Shown here: positions 31,501 through 41,300 of the stretch, piece after piece
Layout: the number at the start of each line of letters is the position of its first letter
Position numbering within the stretch: the stretch's first letter is position 1
NCBI GenBank assembly: GCA_947476045.1
Contig: CANJNZ010000029.1
Coordinates: 1 to 48,050 of the forward strand
Source: Chthoniobacteraceae bacterium
GTDB taxonomy: Bacteria; Verrucomicrobiota; Verrucomicrobiia; Chthoniobacterales; Chthoniobacteraceae
DNA length: 48,050 bases
Reading direction: 5' to 3'
Made by a program: the position numbers and the translations under genes
Notes under the pieces: generated by a model
Told to the model about the DNA's origin: nothing
What the model saw: only the letters and a program-made list of their open reading frames with translations
The model's database searches: none

Positions 31501-32307
31501 TTCGACGGTGGAATTACCTACGGCAATCTCGAGGTTGTAAATATCCTACTCGGAACCGGGAACGACCACTTCACCGTGGAGAGCACACACCGCGGTCTCA
31601 CATTTATCACGACGCAGATCGGCGCGGATGTCGTGGATGTGAAGACCATTATGGGGCACACCATCATCCAGACAGGCGATGGAGTGGACGTGATCAATCT
31701 CCGCAGCAACGACCTCGTCCTCGATCAACTCAGCGGCAATCTTGTTCTCGATGGTGGCGATGGACGCGATGTTCTGAATGTCCACGACAACTCCGGCCTC
31801 GGCATCCTCACCACCTCACAGCCCGGTGTTCTCGATGTGGATGACGCGCGCACGGTCTTCATCCGCGCAGCAGGTGGTCACTACATCCTGCGCAGCACCG
31901 GCTTTGGGCAGGCGCTCACAGACAGCGTCGGGGTCACACGCTTTGCCGGCTACGCGGAGGCAGCGCTTGATTTCAGCATGGGCCAGGCGCAACTCCAGCA
32001 GGCGCTCCGCACACTCTTTGCCTCCAATAACATCATCGTCTCCGAGGTCCGCGGTGTCGGTGTGACCACCTTTGCCGTATCGCTCACAGCAACGGGAACG
32101 CCGCGGCTGGCTTGGACGATCGTGTGCAAAATTCGCCTGTTCCGTTCGGCAACACTGGCACGCTTACTGCCACCGGCATCACCGGGCTCGACATGTTCAC
32201 GTTGTCCGAAGTGCAGAAGTTCACCGTTCAGGCGAAGAGCGGTAAATATGTTCTCCGCGTGCCTGGCTACGGAGTGGAAACGACGCTTGCCTCGACTTCC
32301 AATGTGA
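22507..32307 (+). CDS. giant mosaic surface/secreted protein, part 1 (5'-truncated)
   Basis: Uninterrupted 3,266-codon ORF. It opens in the middle of a Calx-beta-like module (NVDARIADDEAPGLIVTQS) with no signal peptide, directly after the repeat. Next come PPC-like modules (about 23,170-23,570, 23,740 onward and 27,690-28,080), then at least 15 copies of a module with G-[DE]-x-W-x-[LI] (see separate entry). Calx-beta-like segments follow (VTLTKNPGALVYLRAVP; NWNVSQEVYVEAIDDNF), then a helical insert at about 30,190-30,600, and a beta-solenoid with NDHFTV/GVDVINL repeats from 31,530. The sequence is compatible with extracellular adhesion or matrix binding, but no ligand is known. Real coding ends near 32,110; the last 65 or so Arg/Ser/Cys-rich residues are out-of-frame read-through. 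The protein continues in the next ORF. Confidence 0.8.
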   Translation: MVSRSRSTSALLVIAGNNGEERLISNVDARIADDEAPGLIVTQSANSTNVIESSDLVVLGEGFVNKVLTGRKYLAITSPAKNAPAGTYSITVSTPLGAVLATASVAASGTASMDSIAAQLATILNDDLDVTAQYDITSDGGIYSAVFNIGAENGAQIIVAYDTLPSGVTAKFVTRFTGDFGVAVLREVGIHDSIYTAQNIDLARWSAASNSDIVSYMASGTPKWHPHLTILGTGDGNTDFYRFSITDAMLRAQNGPITVTFDIDHGFDYSDPVFWRSVIKVYDQDGRLIGQGSGFSDPLDFAQSGTGSSTYYDDFLTYTFSQKGTYYIEVDNGFGFGGLPTGVDYTLHVSIPQHAVSGFVFAPEALSEDEDNNDGVTSTTAQNVDAKANFFTFFDPNIGNVIFGGGINSETPYVRIQGSGDGTYDVYSFVVTNQMLNPNSVESITPAGGDGKTYYKEVVFKLSGQIHTGDVWTLPDVRYRSYTHTVVDGDTLQSIAQALLDQLPSRFFIPRDNGNGTFSTTNTTADGTITLIDEAGFTFGGLTQLIPRAGTVTRSTTPKDSANADVTFSEADITLSNIINTAETDAVNATPGDIWCVTVTDAKTNTSVTRSHPVPTTGETLAQVATALATAIGSSFGATPNGAGIHLSKVDGFRLSVSVAGENTRGYMSIAGRPLLKYTAVTLSLGAGTNTNAADGDAWTVALDGIDYTVDVTDSVTPLDTGVAESLKTHAVTAGYTVTRSGTSLTISRATAFTLTSSVTSSVSASAITVSGGTTYQPQFTTAQWDSADYILAGPVREGDRWTLTLNSESFFRVVRSTDNAQAVANNIRDSINNDPDNHFTATVLGSNAAGWRIHVTPNDTASKGFTSSFSILSEGRGITVTGTLESAVFTFNGTPHLGEKWRIKQGTTELYAHDVTNPGGVIETTATVIDALVNSINSNTADVYVARAEEGNKLVLTRVDGSALPTPLTGEVVPAGSFSSIDATGNNSSALEFSGTPHIGEIWRITVGTLPAIDYAITSTSLETAARGVAAAVDALTGYVAVANPSPQTTGNWRVSFVRISANMPTVTVDVLPGTTDSPSSLATHTVTLTRTPAVGEVWRIDFPSNIFASVTVLDTDAGTPVVPETLDALAIRLAAQVDALAGYVAPPPVAGVITITSANGTDTFTADLSVNGAVASAAPTADPAFAIVNLGVNANEGDTWSFGLPLSPSGTLTASATVGINGFLDLLNGFVADIDSDASYTAGYENSVTSHTLVITRQGATFLLTNSALTVTSPDTITGGTKTGTVIGRSLDSNGATVAGNGTPNVGDTWSLTFAGATYSTIVVTADTNATVATRLADLANTGSGAEHAVVNEGGVIYLSTFGSASTAAGDGNVAVTLAPVHGGFIVDGVAKAAQKQTVELFQTDGIAVGDIWRLYIKNASGVSTLYDFPASSADYGNVTDGLAGKLPTATYDAATNTTDDFILDVSRDDGAPVRFGNGNTVFDSALSHTRPNAYTGRTNVDDTRTHYLPSSTIKLANDPDAGGFRSGDVWRLFLDNQYYEYEVPSGLDRPRTLSTVAAGLVAALRGAVSVRTVTGGSSVANEVQEIYLNVPPAPAVQGTFKLTFREGSSATANTLTTADIAWGATAADVALALNDLTLSTGDKLNVSVTGSGTQADPWRVTFLNPGSFNVPVLTGAVKFDGTDADLLADDVGNPAYDVTYTTGEVQFTVTDRDSTAGNQDPFIFDVKRGGKVHVVLDIDKSNLLYDYLYIFGYTASVAVELVNGSGTVLAKDHYGLSSHQNIADPGSETSRDAFLEYDITQISGTSETFYVRVSSYIDFDEFGFYGIPSYYYFPDGLAGGVVPGQSYELNMSIQGHQTNESAIGLVGKTLAIVGGTGVGQTALILGYDAEAKEYTLDRAWTTTPDNTSKFEISYHLSEEFPGTYATKAQVTDSYSVTLTKNPGALVYLRAVPSLTRTYNSNLAFDSSQNNGRNETVQVRTATQQATIELRGVVTDGEIWTLKLTEADTSTPTNAAKKPQPFSYAAASGDTLEHIASELSAKVDATALFVATANGATITITSKRAPFFTQVLLSRGGADITPTYTSGALTSAGVKLIGTPTVRYPVSEVWKLTLNGEDLNYHVNVGDTLADIAAGLVAAFKRDGLTGTPTAERFDGFTVAVDGADNTKLNITSSAAFTLAFTVTGDRNGALLTGTRDTTGAFNNLNVALTGHPNGGAATPEVWKLRLGSADLKYTAQVNDTLSTVANGLLAEFNRQGLGTLYTFLVTTSSIEVARIGGASFAASFIVTPNYETQSIVTPSVIFAPDSWDGAATITRGSGTPATPATDGAIYYDETNKVSYLGAGTEWVTLTNWNVSQEVYVEAIDDNFVDGSDALVFPSPEQRVNGIRGPLTINGGIGVAEDAFLNDPFRLPGETNFPLPDGRVYGPVAAGSVGRITDTYSIHTLPEYGERLGFDPRTNLSLYNVTLLDGGAEGSFLDLLGTNSNILTVAFKNAFAASATLSGSGNVTFTGVPLASEVGSIQWRSVMVSLSGVASRNEKWNVSLDGTNYTVRSVTLSAADVANLNGAISKLSGAPSTGTSPLTYLWSLFTAGEKANLLDGATSAAAKLSILLRVLNGAITDSTALNVHANFQNVVLSSDTINLITQNPTGEALLRLNRLLINDALTGAIAPDTSTLLEMVDKLRAQLPVVGDVPVYTVDFFASVFGNRLIVTRNGVPFTFDFSVDATSTIRATVRGTPDTMPVGAIWTQAAWVFTGDIRAGDTAAISFAGMTFNAAVPSGATADARVAGLTALLKNAMMLDTVGVPVGIPSITQGTLASAFQPGITGDTILFRNNVEVATPFEISASANLTLVTTPDRPASGKAARAELKVAVSSISVNDIFTVTLNSTPFSYAAKRGDRAADVLLGLRDVIARSAIGATFLPAIVDGALTIKSLQIGDSYFYAPVNLNTRVTESEQVDILNVFNADSPADDNGTLTESTVTGLGMGGGAVVGGRAFDGGITYGNLEVVNILLGTGNDHFTVESTHRGLTFITTQIGADVVDVKTIMGHTIIQTGDGVDVINLRSNDLVLDQLSGNLVLDGGDGRDVLNVHDNSGLGILTTSQPGVLDVDDARTVFIRAAGGHYILRSTGFGQALTDSVGVTRFAGYAEAALDFSMGQAQLQQALRTLFASNNIIVSEVRGVGVTTFAVSLTATGTPRLAWTIVCKIRLFRSATLARLLPPASPGSTCSRCPKCRSSPFRRRAVNMFSACLATEWKRRLPRLPM
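23905..31220 (+). repeat. array of degenerate G-[DE]-x-W-x-[LI] modules inside the giant protein
   Basis: Modules of about 65-115 residues with a recurring head: GDVWTL (near 23,911), GDIWCV (24,281), GDAWTV (24,592), GDRWTL (24,901), GEKWRI (25,201), GEIWRI (25,507), GEVWRI (25,797), GDTWSF (26,101), GDTWSL (26,431), GDIWRL (26,740), GDVWRL (27,094), GEIWTL (28,501), SEVWKL (28,831), PEVWKL (29,170) and NEKWNV (30,121). Versions without Trp are GDTAAI (30,793) and NDIFTV (31,147). The better copies continue as a beta strand with NG and Y, then GDTLxxIAxGL, a helix, and a final strand pair ending in ITSS or ITR. Spacing is about 200-400 nt with three longer gaps that hold other domains. No family name is recognised. 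Confidence 0.75.
32085..32130 (+). other. single-base frameshift joining the two giant ORFs
   Basis: Upstream of about 32,108 the frame starting at 22507 reads VTTFAVSLTATGTPRL. Downstream of about 32,106 the frame of the second ORF reads AGLDDRVQNSPVPFGNTGTL. A solenoid module pair (GHYILRSTG...AGYAEAALDF before, GKYVLRVPG...AGYADVVLDY after) runs across the junction, so the two ORFs are halves of one protein. Net change: one base missing, or two extra. No canonical slippery heptamer and no homopolymer longer than three is present. Sequencing error, a real mutation or a larger deletion between modules cannot be separated here. Confidence 0.75.
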
Positions 32308-35300
32308 CGCGCAGCGCAGGCTACGCTGATGTGGTTCTTGATTATGCGATGACCGCATCGCAAGTCGCCGCTGCCCTGCGTGAGGCATACGGCTCTGCGA
32401 ATATGGATGTCACCATGGCAGTCACGCCCGGCGATAAGACTTACACAGTCACCTTTGTCCGTGACTTCGCCGGCAGAGACTTCAAGCAACTTGCATGGCT
32501 GCCGGGCGTGCTGGCTCCCACTGACCTTACGAATGTCTCCGGCCTTACCGCAGCGCTCGCCGCAAACAACAGCCTGGCCAATTACCTGCGAACACGCCTG
32601 CCGGCCAATACGCTGAATAATTTGAGCGACAGCGCGGCACTGCTGGCCGGATTGAATTTCATCATCGGCGATACTGTCCCGCTTTATGATGCAGCGGCCT
32701 TTGCTGGTGTTACACTCAGCCAGGCTACGCGCGACGCTCTTGCACGCAACCCGGGCGGCTCGGAGCTGGCACTGCTGCACCGCCTGCTACTCAACGATGC
32801 ACTGAGCACCTTCATCGCCGCGACACAGCTTACACCAGCGGAAGACGCTTCCGCTTTCGTCGCCCTTTCTACGCTGCGCGATGGCACGACAGTCCCCGGA
32901 GTCGGCGTGACGAACCAGCAGGTGATCAACGTCAATGCGACGACAGGCACGTTTACCATCGGTTTCCGCCTAAATGCCGCTGCCGCTGCCGAAGTTCTGC
33001 ACGGTAAGTTGGTGACAAAAGATGGAGTGCTCGTTGTGCAGTCGCCATATGTGCCTTCGATCAGCGGGACGACGGTTACGACCGGATCGATTCCGCTTGG
33101 CGCGACGGCGGACGTGATCGCGCGATTCCTGGATCCGGTTCTCAACCCGAACAACAGCGACCTCGATCTGCCACACACGGACAATTTCGTGGTCACTCGC
33201 ACGGCAGGAGCCATCGTGTTTACCTTCCAAGGTGCTTATGCGGGTTACTCAATCCAGCCCGACGACATCACGGCTCTGCCGGGGGCGCTCGCGCTGCCGC
33301 CGCAGACAATCACAATTAATGCAAATGGCGGCACCTTCCGCATCGGCCTGCGCCTGCCGGGTGGACTCACTTACACACAGCCGATCGTTCATAATGCGAG
33401 CGCAGATGCCGTGCTGCGCGCACTGGCACCGCTGGTGGAGCCAGCGAATGCCACCACACCGCGCAGCGAGGCTCCGCTTACGGCAAATGTCGCCGTCACC
33501 AAGCAGGGCAATGTGTATGTCATCACTTTCCAGGGAGACGCGGCAGATCTCCGTATCGTGCCGGGAGACATCGATGGAGCCCTGCTCGACTTTGTCACGG
33601 ACGATGTGAATGCGCGCGGAACTGCGATACTGGGCACGCAGCTTGAGGGAATTGCCTACTATGGCTTCGAGGAAATGAACCTCGACCTCGCTGATGGCAG
33701 CGACATCTTGAACATCCGTGGCTCGGCTGACGGAACAGTGACGAATGTTCGCACGCATGGCGGCGACGATCGCATCTACATTTCATCGCAGGCCGATCGC
33801 CGTGCCGACAACATCATCGGCTATGACTACCTCAACGGCACGCTCAATGACATCCGCGGTATCCTCAATGTGGACGGCGGCGCGGGTCGTCAAACGTTGA
33901 TGATTTCGGATGAAGCCGCCGTTCTTGGCGACACCGGCGTGGTCATCACCGATAACTTCACCGGCACCGGCCTGCCATCCGCTGAAATCCTCATCTCTGG
34001 TCTAGCGCCCGGAATTATCACGTATGGCGCGCCGAAGGCGAACGGCAACTTTGCGAATGGCATCACGATTTGGAGCGGCTTTGGAGATGACGAGATCGTG
34101 ATTGATGGAACCCTGCGCCGCGATGGTCTGCGCACCATTACGACACTCAATACCGGACTCGGCGACGACACGGTTACCGTTGCGCTCACTGCGGGTGAGG
34201 ACGACTTCTTCGTGCTGAATACACAAGGCGCGTATCACAACCAGCCTACGCTGACAGACAAGGACAAGGTCTTCGCGCAGGGGTCCACTCTACCGCTCAT
34301 CATCTTTGGTGGTCAGGATGCGGATGAAATCCACGGCGGCATGGCTGGAGACCTTCTCTTTGGTGACCGCGGTCAAGTGCTCTACAGTGATGGTGGAAAT
34401 ATCGTCGCCGCTCTCGGACACGCCGGCCCGGGTGACTTCACGGATGGAGTAATTCGTCCGCTGACGCTTGCATTCACAGAATACGCAGACATTGGCGGAG
34501 GCGATCACATTTACGGACGCGAAGGGCGCGACCTCATCTTCGGCGGCTTCGGCGGGGACTTCATCTATGGCTTCGATACGAACCTCACCAACTCCGATGT
34601 GCAGGCCGATGTGCTCGTCGGTGACAGCGGAATGGGCACGTTCATCGCCGGGGTGCTCATCGAGGTGCGGACGATTGCGCCGTCTGTCGGCGGTATGGAT
34701 ACCATCGTTTCCGGCAAGGGCGCGAATATCGTGCTCGGCGGGGCCGAAGGTGACGATATCACACTCGCAGGCAACGATGCGTTTGATGTGGCGCTGGGAG
34801 ACAACGGACGGGCGACCTACGACATTGTGAGCGGACTGCTCCTGCGCGCAGAAACAACTGACTCCGCAATCGGCGGAGTGGATACGATCCGTGGCGCTGA
34901 CAGCGCAAACGTCATCCTTGGTGGCGCAGCCGGCGACTTCATCACCACGACAAATGATACCCGGCGCAACTTCATCCTCGGCGACAACGGTGAAGTAACC
35001 TTCGACCTTGCTGGCATGGTGATTCGACTCACCACCACGGACCCGGCGATTGGCGGCAGCGACACCATCGTGAGCGGTGCCGCGAGCGATCTCATCGCGG
35101 GCGGCGCGGGCGGCGACAATATTTCCAGCGGAGCAGGGGACGACTTCGTGCTCGGCGACAATGGTATCTTCGCATTTGCACCGGCGGGCACGCTCGCGAC
35201 GATGACTTCAAGTGATCCTGCCATAGGCGGCAGCGATACAATCCTTGGCGGCGACGAAGAAGACATTATCTTCGGCGGCACCGGAGGAGATGCGCTGCTC

Positions 35301-38300
35301 AGCGGCGGCAATGGACACGACATCATTCTTGGCGATGCCGGCTTCTACGACGCCTCGCTGCCGCTGAATCAAAACTTCCTCTCCATCTTTACCGGCGCAA
35401 ACAATGGCGGCGGGGACGACAATATTTACGGCGATGCAGGCGATGACTTTATCCTTGGTCAGCAGGGTGCGGATCAGATTTTCGGCGGCGCTGGAAATGA
35501 TGACATCACCGGCGGTCACAACGTCCTCGGTGGCGCGGATGGAGGCGACTTCATCGATGGTGGAGCGGATGCTGATGTCGTGCTTGGCGACAACGGACTC
35601 ATTTCGCGTCAGATCATCGCTGGCTATCCATCAGCATGGCGCACGTATCCCGCCCCATTTGACGATGTCGTAATCCGCACGGTCGTTCGTTTTGATGACA
35701 TTGATTTGGTGGCGGGCAACGACAACATTAACGGCGGTGACGGACAGGACACGCTGCACGGCCAGCGCGGCAATGACGTAATCGACGGTGGCAATGGTGA
35801 TGACGAAGTCTATGGCGAGACAGGCGCCGACATCGTCAGCGGTGGCGACGGCAACGACGTGGTGCTTGGCGATAACGGCTTTGCGCAGCGCGCATTTAAC
35901 TCCGATGGCACGCCTCGCCTGAATGCCAACGGCTCGTGGCATCGCGATATCTTCCTCGAAGACGTGGGTCGTTTGACAGGCGTTGTGAAGATGGACGTGC
36001 ATCCGTTGCGCCTCGACGACCCTGCGCTCGCGAGCAAGTTGCTCAATGCCGACCTTGCCATCCTTGGCGGAACTTATCTGCCCGGCGGCGCAAGACTCAT
36101 CAACAGCGACAGCGGAGCATGGGATACCGAGTTGCTGCTCGTGGACTTGCTGCCAGCCGACAATGACACCGTCAACGGCGATGCTGGCGATGACTTGCTC
36201 TTTGGTCAGCGCGGAAACGACACCATCAACGGTGGTAGTGGAAGCGACGTCATCTTCGCCGATGGAGCCTTCAATTCACTGCCATTCGGAACGAATCTCC
36301 CGCAAATCGTCAGCGGAATCCGAATCATCGGGGTTGATGCCGGTGTGCCTTATACGGTCGCGGCTGGCGGCAGCGTCCTCGTTCCAAACATGGCGCTCCA
36401 GCCGCTGGAACTGAATGGCACTGCTCCGCAAATCAACTTTGTGCCGAACTTTGCATTTGGCGACCTCGCGGCAGCGGACACGCTCCGCCGCAACGATGGT
36501 GCGGTCAGCCTGCCGCTCATTTCGCTCGTGCCGGATCTCATCCATCACACGGACAACCTGCCGGGCAATGATGTGATCGACGGCGGCAGTGGCGGCGATA
36601 CGATTTTCGCAGACGATGTGCTGGTTGGCACGCTGCCGTTCCAGGGCATCGCAGCGATCGACAGCGCCATCGAAAACGTCCGGAGCACTGCCTTCTCTGT
36701 CCTCACGGCGTTGCATGCGCTCTCGCTGGATTATGACTTGCAGCAGGGCGGCGTCGGAGCGCCTCGCAACATCCTCATTGGAAATGACACCATTGCTGGC
36801 GGTGACGGCGATGACTACATCTATGGCGACAACGCGCTCCTTGCTGTGCCGTTCGCGACAGGCAGCCCCGCTTCCACGTCGAACTTCACCATAGCTGCGC
36901 TGCGCTACCATAATTTCCTGCGCGACCTCGAATACGTGGCCACTGACTTCCTCAACATGGCGCAGGAAGCTCACGTGGGTGTGCTCCGAAATCTTGTGGA
37001 CACTGCGCTCCTCACAAATCCGACGCGCTCGCCGGCGCTCCGTCCGAAGCCGCTTGCTCCTAACTTCCATCATCTGTTCATCGGCAACGACATCATTGAT
37101 GGAGGCGCTGGCAACGATGTCATCACCGGCGATGCCGGCGTGGTGCTCGCGCCGGTGCTGTCGGGTCGCAGCTTCTTGAAAGTCACCGATGCGCTCGGTA
37201 TCACACCACAGGTGCTTAAGGACACGCAAACAGCGCTCGCTACGCAGCAGAAGGTGCGCGCCGCAGAACTGGCATATCATCTCGTTACAAACGTCGCCAA
37301 CTGGTCGGTGCGCCAGCCTTCCTCGGCAGACCTCCGCCTCATCCCCGCCGTATTTGAATACAACCTCTATATCGGCAATGACACGTTGCGCGGCGGCAAC
37401 GACAACGACCTGCTCATCGGCGACCGCAGTATTCTGATCATCCCAATCATCGCCGATGTAACGAAGACCGCGAAGGTGGCGCAGGCCGAAATCGCACGCT
37501 TGCTTGCAGACTTCCAGGTATTGCTCGGTGGCAATGCCTACGCCTCCAACTATCGCTATACGGCAGCAGCTATCGGCCATGCCGGTGGCGCGAAGGGTGT
37601 CGCGCTCGTGGCAAGCTATGACGTGATGAATGGCGACGCAGGAGACGACATTGCGTTCGGTCGTGACGCTGCTTTCGTCCTGCCATTTGTCAGCGCCACG
37701 CCGACGACACTTCTCAAGCTCGACTTTGCATTTAGCAACAGCGGCACAGGGTTGATGTTTGTTTCCTCGCGATTCTCCAACGGTCGCACGGTGGCACCGG
37801 GCAGGGACTTCATGGACGACAGAATCGGCAAAAACACCCAGCTCGCCCAGACAGGCAACGTCAGCCGCACCGTCACTGAGCAGATGCGCAATCTCGCATT
37901 CAATTCTCTCACGACAAACCTGCGTGAGTTGCTGGGCGACATTGGCGCGACGGGCGGTGTAATTATGCCAGGAGGCGATGTAAGCGTCCTGCCTCCAGGT
38001 GCGACAACTGTGCGTGAGGCGACCCTTTCGATCAGTGTCGCTGTCCAGCAGAAAGGCAGGAACGCCTTTATCCTGAATGCACTGCTAGAGGGTCTGGCGC
38101 TACCATCCCGCTTTGCCTCTGTCTGGCAGTTGGTCGATGTTGCCACTGGAAAGATTATCGTTAGCGGCACTGGGTCCGAGTTCACCTTCGCACTGCTGAA
38201 GGCCGGCGACTACCGGGTGAATCTGATCGTTGCGGATGTGAGCAGCGGAACCTTTGGCATCACCAGCGCCACCATCCATTTCAATACTGGCCGCACCGTC

Positions 38301-41300
38301 ATCCATGCTGGTGTTACAGGCGCACTCAGCGGCTACATTAATCAGCCCGTGAAATTTGTTGCGCTGCTGGATGACGTCGCGCTCACCGGGCCATACAGGG
38401 CGGACTGGCAGGTCTTTGACTCCCTGGGCGCCGTGGTGGATGGCACCAGTGCAGCGCGCACGTTCACGTTCACTCCCGGCGCGGACGGGGTATTCACTGT
38501 GCAGCTAACACTCACGGATACTCTGACAAACCTCACTGCCACCGTGACGCAGGTTCTTACAATCAGTTCAAATGCACGGACGCTGCCTCTGGCTATTGCA
38601 GGTCCTTCGACCGGCGTGCGTGGAAAGGTGCTCACATATACAGGTCAACTCCTTGCTGGTCAGTTAGGCGCTCCTGACTTTGGCGCAAACTACGCGGCCA
38701 CCTGGACCGTGTTTGATCACAAGAACAGCATTGTCGCGACAGGCAGTGGCTCGCAATTCCTCTACCTGCCTGTATTGCCCGGTCAGTATCGCGTTCAGCT
38801 TCAACTCGTGAACTCCGTAAGCGGTGAATTTGGCGTAGCCGTTCAAACGCTGAACGTCACAGCGCCAGCACCGACATTCTCGACAGGCATTAATGGTCCG
38901 ACCATCAGCACACGCGGTCAGGCAGCGGTCTTCGACGCCCTGGCCAATGGCGCAGCACTGCCGGATGGCTATACGGCTTCTTGGAAAGTAACGAACTCAG
39001 AGGGTGGCGTTTTGGCCACCGGAATCGGAGCGCGTTTCACCTATGCAGCAACAATGCCGGGCGAGTTTAGCGTAGCCCTTGCGATTGTTGACACCAAGTC
39101 TGGCGATGCCGGTTCCGCGCTGGCGACCCTTCGGATTGTGCAGCCCGACGTTTCACTCACTGTCGGCATCACCGGGCCGACTGTAGCGCAGACTGGAACC
39201 ACGCTGAACTTTGGCGGTCTGCTCGACGGCGCGGCGTTCAACGGAAACTATACCGTTTCATGGCGCGTCTTTGACTCCGCAAACACAGAACTCCCCGCAA
39301 GTGCTCTGGGTGCAACGAACGCGCGCGAATTCGCCTTCGCGCCGACGGACGCAGGCGCGCACACGGTGCTCTTTACACTCACCGATCCGGTGACTGGTGC
39401 GGTGGGTCTTGCATCTCTCGTTCTGAATGTGGACACCACAATTCCGACGGACACGCTCACTCATACCATCACTCTCATAGGTCCCGTGTCTGCGCAAGCA
39501 GGGCAGCGTCTTGTTTACGCAGGCCTGCTCGACGGAACGGCTGTGCCGCCGAATTTCCAGATTACATGGAGCGTCATTGATCTGGCTGCAACTAGTGGAA
39601 GCCCGGTGGACACCGGCACCGGCGCCGACTTCATCCACACACCTGCCGCAGGCGACTATTCGGTGCAGCTAATCTTGAAAGACGCCAGTTCGACAGTCAT
39701 CGGATCGGCTGTCACCACATTGCACGTCGAAGCTGCTGCGCCGGTATTTGATGCCGGAATCACAGGACCGCTGACAGGTTTCGTCGGACAAATTCGCAGC
39801 TTCAACGCACTCACCGCAACGCCCGCCGGATACACAGCAACCTGGACTTTGGTAAATGGCGCGAATGCCACAATCGCCAGCGCCAGCGGTGATCAGTTCG
39901 TCTTCGCGGCACCAGCGGGCGGTTTGTATCGCATCAATTTCACCGTCACCTCGCCGGACGGTTCGGAGCGTAGCGCGACCACCTACTTCACATCAACAGA
40001 CGCCACGCCAGTGCTGCCTGTCACAATCACTGGCCCGGCGAACGGCGTGCTCAACGCGCCGTTCACCTTCACGGCGCTGCTGGAGGGCGCGGGTATTTAT
40101 GCTGGCTTTGTGAAGACGTGGACTTTGCTTGATGGTGCGAGCGTGGTGCAGACTGGCAATGGCGACAGTTTCACGATTACGCCGACAACAGCAGGGCAGT
40201 TCACCGTCCGTTTTGATGTCGCTGATGCTGTCACCGGCGCAATCGGCCACGCCACCACACCGTTCAATGTCAGCCCCGCTTCTTCAGCATTGAATGTCAC
40301 GTTCAACGGCCCGGCGCTTGGTGTCGTCGGACAAGCGCTCGTGTTCGACGGATTGCTCGATGGTGCTGCGTTCGGTGAAAACATCGTCGCGACGTGGAGT
40401 GTCACCGATCAAAGCAACGCCGTTGTTGCGCAGGGAAGTGGTGCGCAGTTCACATTTGCTCCGACCAGCGTGGGTCAGTTCAGCATTCGCTTCAGCCTGC
40501 AGGATACGACAGCCGGATCTTTCGGAACGGTGAGCGCACCGCTCAGCGTTGCTCTCATTGGCGGTCTTGATGTCGCACCAGTCGCACCGAGCAGCCTTGG
40601 CATTGACGGGCCGGATAATGCCGTCCGCGCGCAGGCACTCACATTCCACGCGCTCCTCGATGGTGCGCAGATCGTCGGCAGCGGCTACGAAACCGCATGG
40701 CAGGTGATTGATGCCGCGAACCTCGTCGTCGCCACCGGCCTGGGTAATCAATTCACCTTCACGCCGACGGACGCCGGAGTCTTCAGCGTGCGCGCATCGC
40801 TCACAAACAGCGTCACCGGCGCACTCCTCACCGCAAACACCAGCGTGAACGTTTCCGTCTATCTGCTCACGCCGGATCTCGACCCTGCGAATGTCGGAAA
40901 GTCCATTCTGCTCGTTGGCGGCAGCATCGGAGCGGACGTGATTCGCTTCACCAAGTCGCGTATCGCGGACACGATCACGCTCAATCTCGATGAGCGCGAA
41001 ACCGGCGCGGAGAAGCTCAAGCAGGACTTCATGCTTATCAGTCGCATCGCAGTGTTCGCCGGCTCCGGCGATGACTCGGTCTCCATCGCACCGGTGCTTG
41101 AAATCCCGATGCACATCGAGGGCGGCGCCGGACGCGATTCGCTCACCGGTGGCAAGCTGGGGGATACGCTCCTTGGCGGATTCGGCGATGACACGCTCAT
41201 CGGCGGCGACGGTGCGGATGTTCTCGATGGCGGACGTGACAACGACACCCTGCGCGGCGGACTTGGTGATGATGCTCTCATATCCACGGATACCGGCGAC

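Noticed and set aside
32085-32130. Programmed ribosomal frameshift between the giant ORFs
   Set aside because: No X-XXY-YYZ heptamer, no shift-prone homopolymer and no clear downstream stem were seen. A mutation or error is simpler.
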